A stretch of 64,000 nt of DNA, taken from NCBI RefSeq assembly GCF_001639145.1, contig NZ_LROY01000002.1:962501-1026500 (forward strand), given 5' to 3'. A program made the translations under genes and the position numbers. The notes beneath the pieces were generated by a model. That model ran no database searches. It saw only the letters and a program-made list of their open reading frames with translations, and was not told where the DNA came from. This document shows, in pieces, positions 17,205 through 26,348 of this stretch (its first letter is position 1; each line of letters opens with the position of its first letter). This stretch comes from Microbulbifer sp. Q7 (GTDB taxonomy: Bacteria; Pseudomonadota; Gammaproteobacteria; Pseudomonadales; Cellvibrionaceae).

Positions 17205-18176
17205 TCAGAAGCCGTGTGCAAAGGGGTCTTCAGGGTCGAAGATAATCGTGGATTCGGCACTGATATAGGCACTCCCGGTGATGGTAGGTATCACTGCGTT
17301 CAGTCCGGCGTTCGTGTCTGCCGTGGGCTGAATGCTGCCCTCGAAAATACTTCCGATAATACTTTCCTGCCGCCAGGTCTGGCCTGGCTTGATCACGCCA
17401 TCGTCGTATAAGCAGGCCAGCTTTGCGCTGGTGCCGGTGCCGCAGGGCGATCGGTCGTACGCTTTTCCCGGGCACAGCACGAAGTTCTTGCTATCGGCCA
17501 TGTCCGGGTTCGAGGGCTTTGCGAAGAGCTCGATGTGATCGATCTCTTCGCCATTGGCTCCGGTAATACCCTGTTCGCGAAGTGCCTGACGGATCTGCCA
17601 GCAAAACTCGGTCAGGTGGTCGGTATTGTCCGGGCTGATATGCTGGCCGTGATTGGAGATCAGGAAAAACCAATTCCCCCCCCAGGCGATGTCACCGCTG
17701 AACCCGCCAATTCCATCAACATAGACCGGCACACTTTTACGATAGCGGTAGCTTGGTACGTTTTCCACGCTTACCCGGTGGTTGTTGTGCAGCACAAAGC
17801 TGACGTCTCCCACCGGGGATTCCAGGCGGTGCAGGCCCGGTGCGATCTTGCCCATACGCGCCAGGGTCGCAGCGAGGCCGATGGTGCCGTGACCGCACAT
17901 ACCCAGGTAGCCGACATTATTGAAAAAGATCACCCCGGCGGCATTGTCTGGATTTTGTGGGGCGCACAGGAGCGCACCGACCATCACGTCGGATCCGCGG
18001 GGTTCACGGATCAGCGCGGCACGCAGATAGTCGAACTTCTCGCGAAAGACGTTGACCCGCTCGGCCATGCTGCCCGAGCCGAGGTCGGGGCCACCACGGA
18101 CGATGACCCGCGTGGGTTCACCGCCAGTATGGGAGTCTACGACCTGTACCTGTTGATCGTTATTATCGCCGTACAC
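17205..18176 (-). CDS. 4-hydroxyproline 2-epimerase
   Basis: This proline racemase-family enzyme converts trans-4-hydroxy-L-proline to cis-4-hydroxy-D-proline, the first step of hydroxyproline catabolism. Both catalytic cysteines are present, C94 in MCGHGTIG and C245 in [12 protein letters not shown]. Trans-3-hydroxyproline dehydratases of the same family have Thr at the first position, so they are excluded. Length is 323 residues. The GTG start at 18176 has GGAG seven bases upstream. It is the last gene of a minus-strand run with the aldehyde dehydrogenase and the deaminase. A run of eight C (G in the coding strand) lies near 17680 within the gene. Confidence 0.9.
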   Translation of the reverse strand: MYGDNNDQQVQVVDSHTGGEPTRVIVRGGPDLGSGSMAERVNVFREKFDYLRAALIREPRGSDVMVGALLCAPQNPDNAAGVIFFNNVGYLGMCGHGTIGLAATLARMGKIAPGLHRLESPVGDVSFVLHNNHRVSVENVPSYRYRKSVPVYVDGIGGFSGDIAWGGNWFFLISNHGQHISPDNTDHLTEFCWQIRQALREQGITGANGEEIDHIELFAKPSNPDMADSKNFVLCPGKAYDRSPCGTGTSAKLACLYDDGVIKPGQTWRQESIIGSIFEGSIQPTADTNAGLNAVIPTITGSAYISAESTIIFDPEDPFAHGF

Positions 18177-18245
18177 AGTTATTCTCCAGATTCTTTTTAT
18201 AGTTTACGGGCAATGTTGTCCGTGTGCGAAGGGTGCGAGTTCACA

Positions 18246-19823
18246 TCAGCAGATCGGTTCCCGGGTCCAGTTCCCGTCGACACACCGCCAGGCGTCCAGT
18301 GGGTTGGCGTCACTCAATAGCGGTGGCAGCCGCTGTGGACGGACATTGTCGTAGCAGTCGAGTTTACTGAAGCGGATCATGGATGCCGGTACACCTACGG
18401 CGGTGAACCCCGGGTGGCCCGAAGCCGGGAATGGGCCGCCGTGGTTCATTGCCGGTGATACGGCCACCCCGGTCGGCATTTTGTCGTTCAGCAGCCGGCC
18501 CACCTTTGCGCGCAGCACCGGGGCAAGACGGGCATAGTCTTCATCGTCGTCACCGGCCAATGAGGAATAGATACAGCCGGTCAGGTTGCCTTCGAGATGT
18601 GTGAGAATTGCGGCGGTTTGTTCCGTGCTTTGGCTGGATACGACCAGCGCTGCGTTACCGAAAGCCTCTGTCTGGAAGGCAGTGGGATGCTGCAGGAACG
18701 TTTCCCCAGAGACATGCAGTAGCGTATTGGGAAGGCAGAAGCGATGTTCATCGCTTTCGGTATTGCGCGTCACCCGCGTAGCACCGGCGTCTTCCAGCTG
18801 GGCGACCGCCTGCTGCAGTCCCTGCAGGGTACCTGCGCTCAGCAGCGTGCCTGGAGTGGCGCCATCGAATAGCTCGCCGGCTCGCTCGATAAACAGCTCG
18901 CCCTCGGTACTGGCGGGCACAATCACCAGGCCCGGGTTGGTGCAGAACTGGCCGCTCCCCATCAGGCAGCTTCCGGCAAACTCTTCGGCGAGTTCACTAC
19001 CGCGTTCGCGCAATGCCCCGGGTAGAAGCACCACCGGATTGATACTGGAAAGTTCTGCATAGAACGGAATTCCGGCTTCGTCGGCCGCTTGCTTCAGGGC
19101 GAGACCTGCGGTGCGGGAGCCGGTAAAGGTCGCTGCGCCGAGGCGCTGGTCACTCACCATGCGATAGCCATCTTCACGGCTGGTTGCATAGATCATTTGC
19201 AGGGTCGCGGCGGGGAGCCCGGCTTCGGCTAGTGCCTCAGCAGCCAATGCCGCCAGCTGCTGGCAGGTCCCCGGGTGGGCAGAATGTGCTTTGGCGATGA
19301 CCGGGTTGCCCGCAGCGATGGCAGCGGCAAAATCGCCTCCGGCAACGCCATTGAAAGCCAGTGGGAAATTGTTTGGACCAAAGATCAAAACCGGTCCAAT
19401 CGGCGCGTGCATGCTGCGAATATTGTTGGCGGTGTCGATGGTGGCTCGGGCCCAGCTGGACGCTCGGGCCGCTGTTGCCGCGGCGCGGAGCTGGCCGGTG
19501 GTACGCGGGAGCTCAACGTCCAACAGGCGCGGGCTGAGGGGAAGCCCGGTTTCCTCATGGGCAAGGCTGCATATTTCTTCGGCAGACGCTTCGATCGCGT
19601 CCGCAAAGTACTCCAGGAAGCGTGCCCGGGCCTCGGCTGGGGAGGTCCGCAAGGCTTCGGCGGCTGTGGTGGCAGCGTCCAGAGCGGCGTCGCAATCGCG
19701 CCAGCTGGAAATTGGGTACCAGCGATCAATACCGGTGGCGGTGGTTGGGTTGGTGGGCTGAAAGCGGCCGGATTCGGCCGCTTGTCGCCACTCGCCCGCG
19801 ATCAGTACGGGAGCTGTGTACAT
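18246..19823 (-). CDS. 2,5-dioxovalerate (2-oxoglutarate semialdehyde) dehydrogenase
   Basis: This NAD(P)-dependent aldehyde dehydrogenase would oxidise 2-oxoglutarate semialdehyde to 2-oxoglutarate, the last step of hydroxyproline degradation. The catalytic glutamate is in FYAELSSINP and the catalytic cysteine in GSGQFCTNPG, as in the hydroxyproline-type (type III) enzymes, whose length of about 525 matches. I chose the ATG at 19823 because GGAGA lies eight bases before it; ATG 19841 is an alternative, while ATG 19913 would run into the upstream gene. It follows the deaminase gene by 22 bases and precedes the epimerase by 69, so they are likely one operon. Confidence 0.87.
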   Translation of the reverse strand: MYTAPVLIAGEWRQAAESGRFQPTNPTTATGIDRWYPISSWRDCDAALDAATTAAEALRTSPAEARARFLEYFADAIEASAEEICSLAHEETGLPLSPRLLDVELPRTTGQLRAAATAARASSWARATIDTANNIRSMHAPIGPVLIFGPNNFPLAFNGVAGGDFAAAIAAGNPVIAKAHSAHPGTCQQLAALAAEALAEAGLPAATLQMIYATSREDGYRMVSDQRLGAATFTGSRTAGLALKQAADEAGIPFYAELSSINPVVLLPGALRERGSELAEEFAGSCLMGSGQFCTNPGLVIVPASTEGELFIERAGELFDGATPGTLLSAGTLQGLQQAVAQLEDAGATRVTRNTESDEHRFCLPNTLLHVSGETFLQHPTAFQTEAFGNAALVVSSQSTEQTAAILTHLEGNLTGCIYSSLAGDDDEDYARLAPVLRAKVGRLLNDKMPTGVAVSPAMNHGGPFPASGHPGFTAVGVPASMIRFSKLDCYDNVRPQRLPPLLSDANPLDAWRCVDGNWTREPIC

Positions 19824-19845
19824 GGCGAATTCTCCACTCATGGTA

Positions 19846-20745
19846 TTACCGGATGGTCGGGCGGTTGGCGATTGCGGTGCGAATGATATCGAGCACGGAC
19901 TCTCGCTCAGCACCGGTCAGTGACAGGCGCGGATTGCGGCACAGCTCACTGCCAAACCCACACTCCTGCACGGCGAGCTTGATGTATTGGACCAGCTTGG
20001 GCTTTGTGTCCAGGTGGAGCAGGGGGGTGTACCAGCGGTAGACCTTGCGCGCCTCTTCATAGTTGCCGCTGGTGGCGAGATCCCACATCAGCCGGTTCTC
20101 TTGTGGGAACGCATTGACCAGGCCCGAGATCCAGCCGTGTGCGCCCAGGGCGATGCTTTCCAGGGCCAGGTCGTCAACTCCGCAGAAGAGTACGAAATCA
20201 TCGCTGACGAGATTGGCAATGTCGGTCAGGCGGCGGGGGTCGTCGGAGGCTTCCTTTACCGCAACGATATTTGGCACCTGCGCCAGCTCGGCAACGGCTT
20301 CCGCGGACACATCCACCCCGTAGCAGGCCGGGTTGTTGTACACCATCACCGGCAGGTCAGTGGCCGCGGCGACACCGCGGATATGGGTGACGATCTCATC
20401 GGCATCCGCCTTGTAGGACATGGGCGGCAGCACCATCAGACCATCCACACCGGCTTCCTTGGCGGCGCGCGCAAAATTACAGGCCTGGGTGGTGGTGTAT
20501 TCAGACACCCCGGTGAGTACCGGTACACGGCCGTTGACGTGCTTGACCGTTGCGGCAAGCACTTCGATTTTCTCTTCCTGGCTCAGTGAGCAGTTTTCTC
20601 CCACCGTACCCAACATGACGAGCCCATTGATTCCCGCATCAAGCATCACGTCCAGGTGCTTGAGGGTATCGGGGATGTTCAGACTTTCATCGGCGTTGAA
20701 CTGCGTGGTTGCTGCGGGGAATACGCCGCTCCAGTTGATTTGCAT
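19846..20745 (-). CDS. DHDPS-family pyrroline-4-hydroxy-2-carboxylate deaminase
   Basis: This 299-residue protein of the dihydrodipicolinate synthase/N-acetylneuraminate lyase family would deaminate and dehydrate 1-pyrroline-4-hydroxy-2-carboxylate to 2-oxoglutarate semialdehyde. The Schiff-base lysine is K164 (VAVKEASDD) and the partner tyrosine Y136 (VMVYNNP); the substrate loop begins GTVGENCSL. DHDPS itself would be the default call from sequence, but its position between the aldehyde dehydrogenase and a hydroxyproline promoter makes the deaminase far more likely. It is first in the minus-strand operon; GAGGAAG precedes the ATG. Confidence 0.85.
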   Translation of the reverse strand: MQINWSGVFPAATTQFNADESLNIPDTLKHLDVMLDAGINGLVMLGTVGENCSLSQEEKIEVLAATVKHVNGRVPVLTGVSEYTTTQACNFARAAKEAGVDGLMVLPPMSYKADADEIVTHIRGVAAATDLPVMVYNNPACYGVDVSAEAVAELAQVPNIVAVKEASDDPRRLTDIANLVSDDFVLFCGVDDLALESIALGAHGWISGLVNAFPQENRLMWDLATSGNYEEARKVYRWYTPLLHLDTKPKLVQYIKLAVQECGFGSELCRNPRLSLTGAERESVLDIIRTAIANRPTIR

Positions 20746-20820
20746 GTGACTTCCTCATCATGGTCTTGGGGCAAAGGGGGGAGCAATTTCCAATTTATGC
20801 AGAAAGCCCTTTGCGTTTAG

Positions 20821-20842
20821 TTGTTATTGTGTACAATAAATA
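20821..20842. promoter_or_regulatory. Putative operator between deaminase and prolidase genes
   Basis: TTGTTATTGT followed by GT and ACAATAAATA forms an imperfect palindrome (8 of 10 right-arm matches when the centre is 2 bp). Core ATTGT..ACAAT resembles GntR/FCD operators. It lies in the divergent promoter region, 76 bases from one start and about 108 from the other. Confidence 0.5.
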
Positions 20843-20949
20843 AAGTTTTCACGGGCTGTCAACCGTAATTTTGTTTTTTGCCCCCGTGGGGCGCGAGATG
20901 CACGGCGGTGACACCAGTACACAAGAACGATGACATGGGAGAGCGACTG

Positions 20950-22332
20950 ATGGCACTGTCAAACCTGTACGAACAGCATATTGAGGAAATCATTCAGCGG
21001 CATACGCGCGCCATGGAGTTCCATGGCTACCGCCGGCTGGTGGTGTATTCCGGCGCGCTCAAGCTGCCGTTTCTCGATGACAATCACTACACCTTCAAGG
21101 TGAACCCGCATTTCAAGCACTGGGTGCCGCTGCTGGAGCATCCCCAGTGTGCGATCGATTTCCGTATCGGTGAGAAACCTCGCCTGATCTACTTCCAGCC
21201 TGAAGATTACTGGCACAAGCCCCCGGCGGATCCGGAAGGCTACTGGACGGCGGCCTTCGACATTGAGCTGGCTACCTCGTTTGAAGACGTCGTGCACGCA
21301 CTCGATGGCGATGTCAGTGGCTGCGCGCTCATTGGTGACGAGTCCAGCTGCCTGCCGTCACTGCCAAAATCGCAGCTAAACCCGCAGGGGTTGGTTGACG
21401 AACTCCACTACCATCGCGCCTTCAAGACCGACTACGAAGCAGAGTGCCTGCGCCGGGCCAACCGCATGAGCGCGGCCGGTCACCTCGAGGCAGAGGCCGC
21501 ATTTCTGGCGGGCGGCACGGAGCTTGATATCCACCATGCCTACCTCAGGGGAGCAGGTGTGCTGGAGGCCGAACTCCCTTATGCCAATATCGTCGCCGTT
21601 AATGAACACAGCTCGGTACTGCATTACCACGGCGCAGACCGGATTCGTATGTCGCCGGCAGATGTACACTCGCTGGTGATTGACGCAGGTGCGGACTACC
21701 TGGGCTATGCCAGTGATATCACGCGCAGCTACGCTTTTCGTCGCGGTGAGTACGCTGAGCTGCTCGGGGCGCTGGACGCGGCGCAGCAGACCCTGGTGAG
21801 CGAGGTCACCATTGGGCAAAAATTTTCGGATCTACACTGGCGCGCCCATACGCTGATTGCGGGAATCCTGCAGGACTTCGACTTCGTCATGATGTCGCCC
21901 AAAGATATGGTGTCCGAGGGTATTACCCAGGTGTTCTTCCCCTGCGGGCTTGGTCATTTTATCGGCCTTCAGGTGCATGACGTTGGTGGGTATTTGATGG
22001 CCCCGCGGGAGCGGCCACAATTACGCGACCCGCGTGCTCCTTATCTGCGTCTGGCGAGAAAGGTAGAAGCGGGGCAGGCACTGACCATTGAGCCGGGCAT
22101 TTATTTCATGGATATGCTGTTACGCGAACTTTCGAGAAGTAAGCACAGCTACAAAGTCAACTGGGATAAAATTGATGCATTTAGACCGTATGGCGGCGTG
22201 AGAGTGGAAGACTGTATTCTGGTGCATGAAAACCGGGTGGAAAACCAGTCACGAGACGCGTTTGCTGCACTCGCGGCGGGTGGCAAGGATGTGAGTCGAT
22301 TGGTGGTAAACCCTACGGAGACAATTCTCTGA
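20950..22332 (+). CDS. pepQ: Xaa-Pro dipeptidase (prolidase) PepQ
   Basis: This cytoplasmic M24 metallopeptidase splits dipeptides with C-terminal proline or hydroxyproline. The 460-residue protein resembles E. coli PepQ along its length: FLDDNHYTFKVNPHFKHW near the N-terminus and the dimetal ligands in VIDAGADYLGYASDITR (two Asp), GLGHFIGLQVHD (His), TIEPGIYF (Glu) and GVRVED (Glu). The ATG at 20950 has GGGAG seven bases upstream and gives the family N-terminus (LSNLYEQHI). It is the first gene of a plus-strand pair with the D-amino acid dehydrogenase and is divergent from the hydroxyproline operon. Confidence 0.92.
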   Translation: MALSNLYEQHIEEIIQRHTRAMEFHGYRRLVVYSGALKLPFLDDNHYTFKVNPHFKHWVPLLEHPQCAIDFRIGEKPRLIYFQPEDYWHKPPADPEGYWTAAFDIELATSFEDVVHALDGDVSGCALIGDESSCLPSLPKSQLNPQGLVDELHYHRAFKTDYEAECLRRANRMSAAGHLEAEAAFLAGGTELDIHHAYLRGAGVLEAELPYANIVAVNEHSSVLHYHGADRIRMSPADVHSLVIDAGADYLGYASDITRSYAFRRGEYAELLGALDAAQQTLVSEVTIGQKFSDLHWRAHTLIAGILQDFDFVMMSPKDMVSEGITQVFFPCGLGHFIGLQVHDVGGYLMAPRERPQLRDPRAPYLRLARKVEAGQALTIEPGIYFMDMLLRELSRSKHSYKVNWDKIDAFRPYGGVRVEDCILVHENRVENQSRDAFAALAAGGKDVSRLVVNPTETIL

Positions 22333-22419
22333 GTAGCGGACGTAGCTGATAGTGACATCGGGGCCGGCTGCAGGCCCCATATGAAATCGCCGAAGAAAAT
22401 AATCCAACGGGTATACCAT

Positions 22420-23685
22420 ATGTCAACAGACTCCCCGCAAGAGCGAGCACAAGAAGTGGTCGTGATCGGAGCCGGGATTGTCGGTGTCGCGGTCGCAGAG
22501 CAACTGCAGCACCGCGGTCGCCGCGTCACGCTGATTGATCGTGAGTCACCCGGTCACGGCTGTTCGTTTGGCAATGCCGGGCATTTCGCAACGGATGTTG
22601 TGCTGCCACTGGCGAATATGAAAACGATCCTTTCTGTGCCCCGGTTGCTCATGGATCCTCTCGGTCCCTTGTCATTACGCTGGGGTTATCTACTCAAGAT
22701 ATTGCCCTGGCTGATGCGATTTGGCGTGGCGGCACTGCCGCGGAATGTAGAAAAATCCTGCCGACATTTACGGGCGCTCAATAGTCGTTCTATAGAAAGC
22801 TATCAGCGTCTGCTGGGGCGTACGGGCCTGGGTGATCTGATGACCAGTCGTGGTGCCCTGACTATTTACGAGCGTTTGGATTCCGTCCGTAAAAACCAGT
22901 CCACCGTCGATCTCCTCAGGGGATATGGTATTGAGATCGAAGCGCTCTCGGGCGATGAGCTGCGCGTGCTTGAGCCCGTGCTGGGCCCGAATATCGCCGG
23001 GGGGCTATTCTTTCCCCGCACTGCACATACCGCTAACCCCTATCGCCTGGTTACTGCACTGGCTGAGAAATTCGTGCAGTCTGGTGGAGGCATACTGCGA
23101 GAGGAGGTTGTGGGCCTCGAACCCGCAGGGTCGAAGATAAATGTCCGGCTTTCCAGTGGCCGGGTCCTATCGGCGGAGCAGCTGGTGATTGCTGCCGGGG
23201 CATGGTCAAAGGCACTGGCAGGCCAGCTGGGATACCGTGTTCCGCTGGATACCGAACGCGGTTATCACTTGATGCTGCCCGATGCGGGATGTGACTTGAC
23301 CCGGCCGATGGTGTCTTTTGAGCGTTCATTCGTCATGACGCCAATGGAAGAGGGGTTACGCCTTGCGGGCACAGTGGAACTCGGTGGACTTGAGGCGAAG
23401 CCCAACTACGCACGCGCCGATGTACTGTTTGACCATGCGAAATCCCTGCTGCCGGGCATCTCGCAGCAGGGGGCTACCCGCTGGATGGGGTTCCGGCCGT
23501 CCCTGCCGGATTCACTGCCGGTAATCGGGGTTGCGGCGGATAATCCGAGCGTGGCGTTTGCCTTTGGCCACCAGCACCTGGGGCTGACACAGGCGGCCAT
23601 CACTGCCGAATTGCTTGCGGATCAGCTGCAGGGAAAGGCCCCCGAAGTTGACCTTTCCCCATACGCTATCACGAGATTTCGATAA
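22420..23685 (+). CDS. DadA-like FAD dehydrogenase, probable D-hydroxyproline dehydrogenase
   Basis: A D-amino acid dehydrogenase-like flavoprotein of about 421 residues. The Rossmann motif is VVVIGAGIVGVAVAEQL, with the acidic end of strand two in LIDRE, and a C-terminal GFRPSLPDSLPVIG-type flavin motif followed by FGHQHLGLTQA. In the hydroxyproline pathway such an enzyme oxidises cis-4-hydroxy-D-proline to the pyrroline, passing electrons to the respiratory chain. It probably also accepts D-proline. I chose the ATG at 22420; an ATG at 22381 is possible. It follows pepQ by 87 bases. Its 3' end overlaps the convergent M24 gene by 17 bases. Confidence 0.8.
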   Translation: MSTDSPQERAQEVVVIGAGIVGVAVAEQLQHRGRRVTLIDRESPGHGCSFGNAGHFATDVVLPLANMKTILSVPRLLMDPLGPLSLRWGYLLKILPWLMRFGVAALPRNVEKSCRHLRALNSRSIESYQRLLGRTGLGDLMTSRGALTIYERLDSVRKNQSTVDLLRGYGIEIEALSGDELRVLEPVLGPNIAGGLFFPRTAHTANPYRLVTALAEKFVQSGGGILREEVVGLEPAGSKINVRLSSGRVLSAEQLVIAAGAWSKALAGQLGYRVPLDTERGYHLMLPDAGCDLTRPMVSFERSFVMTPMEEGLRLAGTVELGGLEAKPNYARADVLFDHAKSLLPGISQQGATRWMGFRPSLPDSLPVIGVAADNPSVAFAFGHQHLGLTQAAITAELLADQLQGKAPEVDLSPYAITRFR

Positions 23686-24766
23686 GCTCGCGGGTGAAGG
23701 TTGTCAGGCTTTCACTTCCCGCCGCCTGCACCAGGATATCGTCTTCGATACGTACTCCCCCCCAGCCCGGAATATAGATTCCGGGTTCAACGGTCATCAC
23801 AAACCCGGCTTCCAGAACAGTTTCTTCCGTGTCGGTGAAGTAGGGGCGCTCATGGGTTTCCAGCCCGATGGCATGCCCCAGACCATCGCCGGCAAAGCGT
23901 GCATACGGACTCTGGCCCAGGAAGCGGGCCACAATTTGCGCCGGCTCGGAGCAGGGGATGCCGGCGGCCACGGACTCCACGCCCAACCGCTGCGCTTCCT
24001 GTACCAGTGCATAGACTTCTTTTTGCTGGGCGCTCGCCTTGCCGATCACAAGGGTGCGGGTCATGTCGGAGCGATACCCTTCAACCACAGCGCCAAAATC
24101 AATGGTGACCATATCACCCGCTTGCAGGACCCGGTTGCTGGGCATGCCGTGGGGTAGGGAACTGCGTGGGCCGGATGCGAAGATGGTTGGAAACGCAAAC
24201 CCTTCGGAGCCACGCTTCATCAGGGCGTACTCAAGCTCAACGGCGGCTTCCCGCTCAGACATGCCGGGGCGAAGTAAGCCAATCAGCTGATCGAGAGAGG
24301 CATCGGCAAGGGCCGCGGCCTTGCGCATATACTTGAGTTCGGTCGGGTCCTTCTTCCGGCGCAACATCTCCACTACGCCACTGAGCGGATGAAAACCTGC
24401 CGTGCCCGAATTGAGGTCTTGAGTGATGGATTGCCATTGGCTGTAGCTCAGCCGGTCCTGCTCAAAGCCCAACCGTGTTGTGCCGGCATCACTGGTCAAT
24501 CGCCGAATGGCTGCGCCGAGAGTTTCGCGGGCACGATCTCTGACCACTACTTCCGTACCGCTCGCGGCACATTGCTCCTGCGCCTGCTCATCAAACCGGT
24601 AATCGGTAATGAGAAATGCAGCGGTGTCTGTCACCAGCAGACTCGCAACCCCGGCCTCATCACTGGAGAATCCAGACAGGTAACGGATGTTCGGCATACT
24701 GGTTATCAGGATGCCGTCAATGCCGAGGTCAGGAAAGGACGTTTGCAGTTGGTTCAAGCGAGTCAT
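23669..24766 (-). CDS. M24-family Xaa-Pro aminopeptidase/dipeptidase
   Basis: The 365-residue protein has an N-terminal creatinase/prolidase-like domain (about 1-130) and a C-terminal M24 pita-bread domain. Metal ligands are in TIDFGAVVEGYRSDMTR, GLGHAIGLETHE, TVEPGIYI and GVRIED. It is of the short aminopeptidase P/PepQ-2 type, distinct from PepQ encoded 2 kb away. It would free proline-containing dipeptides or remove residues before proline. It follows the POT transporter gene by 27 bases on the same strand, so imported peptides would meet this enzyme first. Confidence 0.9.
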   Translation of the reverse strand: MTRLNQLQTSFPDLGIDGILITSMPNIRYLSGFSSDEAGVASLLVTDTAAFLITDYRFDEQAQEQCAASGTEVVVRDRARETLGAAIRRLTSDAGTTRLGFEQDRLSYSQWQSITQDLNSGTAGFHPLSGVVEMLRRKKDPTELKYMRKAAALADASLDQLIGLLRPGMSEREAAVELEYALMKRGSEGFAFPTIFASGPRSSLPHGMPSNRVLQAGDMVTIDFGAVVEGYRSDMTRTLVIGKASAQQKEVYALVQEAQRLGVESVAAGIPCSEPAQIVARFLGQSPYARFAGDGLGHAIGLETHERPYFTDTEETVLEAGFVMTVEPGIYIPGWGGVRIEDDILVQAAGSESLTTFTRELIEIS

Positions 24767-24793
24767 GGTGTGTTCTTCCGAAACGAGGACAAA

Positions 24794-26206
24794 TTAAGAT
24801 GCAATATTCTTGGTGTTGGCGGTGCTTGCGCGTTTATCAAAACGGGAGAGCGTTCTGTGATACAGGCTCAGGACAACGGCGCAACCAATAGACAAAGCGG
24901 CGAAACCCGCCCACATCCAGTCGGGCCTACCCAGGGTTTTAGCCAGGTATCCATAGCCCCACCCCGATAGCAGCCCGGCCAGCAGGAAGCCGAGTGCCAT
25001 CGACAGGAAGTAGTAGCCCATAAAGAGTGCCGCCTGTGACGCTGGCATGGACTCCGCCACATACTCTTGGCTTTTCGGGGAGGTAAGCATTTCTCCGATG
25101 GAAAACGCCACTACGGCGAGCACGATGCCAAAACCACCAAACAGCGGGCCAAATCCTATCCACAAAAAGCTGGCTGCCATGACACAGGTTCCGGCAATCA
25201 TCACGTGGAGTGATACGAACCGTCTGCTCAGGTGACTAATGGCGATCTGCAGCACCAGAATACTGAAGAAGTTAAAGGCGGTAATGAACTCGGGACTAAT
25301 CTGACCCGGACTTCCCTTGCTGATGGCGTTGGCGACCGCCGGGCTGAACGACGCAACAAGGGCGAGTAGTGGTGCTGTATCGACGAAGTCGCGAATATAG
25401 AGTGGCACAGTAAGGAACCACTGGTTGTAGCAGGCCCAGAAGCTTGACATTATCAGCAGATAAATGACAAAGCGCCGGTTCTTAAGCACCAATGCAATAT
25501 CCCTAAACACACTTTTCTGAGATGCTTTGGAAACGATCTGCGACCTTGTAGATGCGGCTGCGCAAGGCTCTTGGTAAAAAAGCAGCAGCAGAAAATTTAC
25601 CGCAATCCAGCAGGCCGCAACGGTGAATACATAATCCCAACTGATACCCTTCACCACACCCGCTACCATCGCTCCCACAAAGCCGCCAATATTGATCATC
25701 GTGTAAAAAATACCAAAACCCATTGCCCGATTACGGTCATTGGTGGTTCTACTCACGGTGGCAACTACAAGCGGCTTGAAAATCGCCGCTCCCACAGCGA
25801 CAAAAAGTAAGGTTGCAAAAAAGGGCCAGAAACCGGATACCTGACCAAGCAGGTAATAGCCCGGGGTCATGATTGCGAACGCGATAAAAAACATGCGCTT
25901 GTAACCGTGGCGATCTCCCAGTGCGCCGGTGAATACCGGCAGTAGATACAAAAGAAATGGGATAACGCCCTGAATGGTACCCCGCTGGGCGTCACTGAAG
26001 CCAAGTCCACCTTGACTTTGGCTGTTGCTCATATAGAGAGAGGAGACAGTGAAGAACCCATACCAGGCCAGCCGCTCAAAAATTTCCATGACATTGGCGA
26101 TATAGAAACTTTGTGGAAAAAACTTTCTGTCATGGACTGATGGGTTTTCTTCATAAATTAGGTCTGAGTACTCTGACCCACCCGGAACTGTTGATACTTG
26201 CGCCAT
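24794..26206 (-). CDS. POT/PTR2-like proton-coupled oligopeptide transporter (MFS)
   Basis: This 470-residue membrane protein has about 12 transmembrane segments and the POT signature ExxERxxxYG as EIFERLAWYG near residue 40, plus the GDRHGYKR loop of the major facilitator fold. POT proteins import di- and tripeptides with protons. The gene is directly upstream of the M24 peptidase on the minus strand, and its promoter region (26207-26348) is shared with the TonB-dependent receptor and holds a copy of the locus operator. I infer uptake of Pro/Hyp-rich di- and tripeptides. It is divergent from canonical DtpA in parts, so the substrate is unproven. Confidence 0.82.
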   Translation of the reverse strand: MAQVSTVPGGSEYSDLIYEENPSVHDRKFFPQSFYIANVMEIFERLAWYGFFTVSSLYMSNSQSQGGLGFSDAQRGTIQGVIPFLLYLLPVFTGALGDRHGYKRMFFIAFAIMTPGYYLLGQVSGFWPFFATLLFVAVGAAIFKPLVVATVSRTTNDRNRAMGFGIFYTMINIGGFVGAMVAGVVKGISWDYVFTVAACWIAVNFLLLLFYQEPCAAASTRSQIVSKASQKSVFRDIALVLKNRRFVIYLLIMSSFWACYNQWFLTVPLYIRDFVDTAPLLALVASFSPAVANAISKGSPGQISPEFITAFNFFSILVLQIAISHLSRRFVSLHVMIAGTCVMAASFLWIGFGPLFGGFGIVLAVVAFSIGEMLTSPKSQEYVAESMPASQAALFMGYYFLSMALGFLLAGLLSGWGYGYLAKTLGRPDWMWAGFAALSIGCAVVLSLYHRTLSRFDKRASTANTKNIAS

Positions 26207-26253
26207 CTTTCGTCTCTTCTTGTTGTTTTGATCGATCTAGCCCTTAGGCAATA

Positions 26254-26277
26254 TTGTTATTGTACACACTATATGTT
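26254..26277. promoter_or_regulatory. Putative operator between transporter and receptor genes
   Basis: TTGTTATTGT (26254-26263) is a perfect half-site, followed by ACAC and a weaker right arm (about 5 of 10). A second palindrome-like element, ATTGCGTGCAAT, lies about 23 bases further on. Together they occupy the middle of a 142-base divergent promoter region. Confidence 0.45.
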
Positions 26278-26348
26278 TAAGTTGACATTGCGTGCAATGA
26301 TATTTGGCGCGTAATAATAATGCCAACTAGGAAAAGGGCTAAGAGACC

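Noticed and set aside
17677..17688. A run of eight C inside the epimerase gene as a possible phase-variation switch
   Set aside because: The run encodes a normal Gly-Gly stretch and eight bases are too few to claim slippage without population data.
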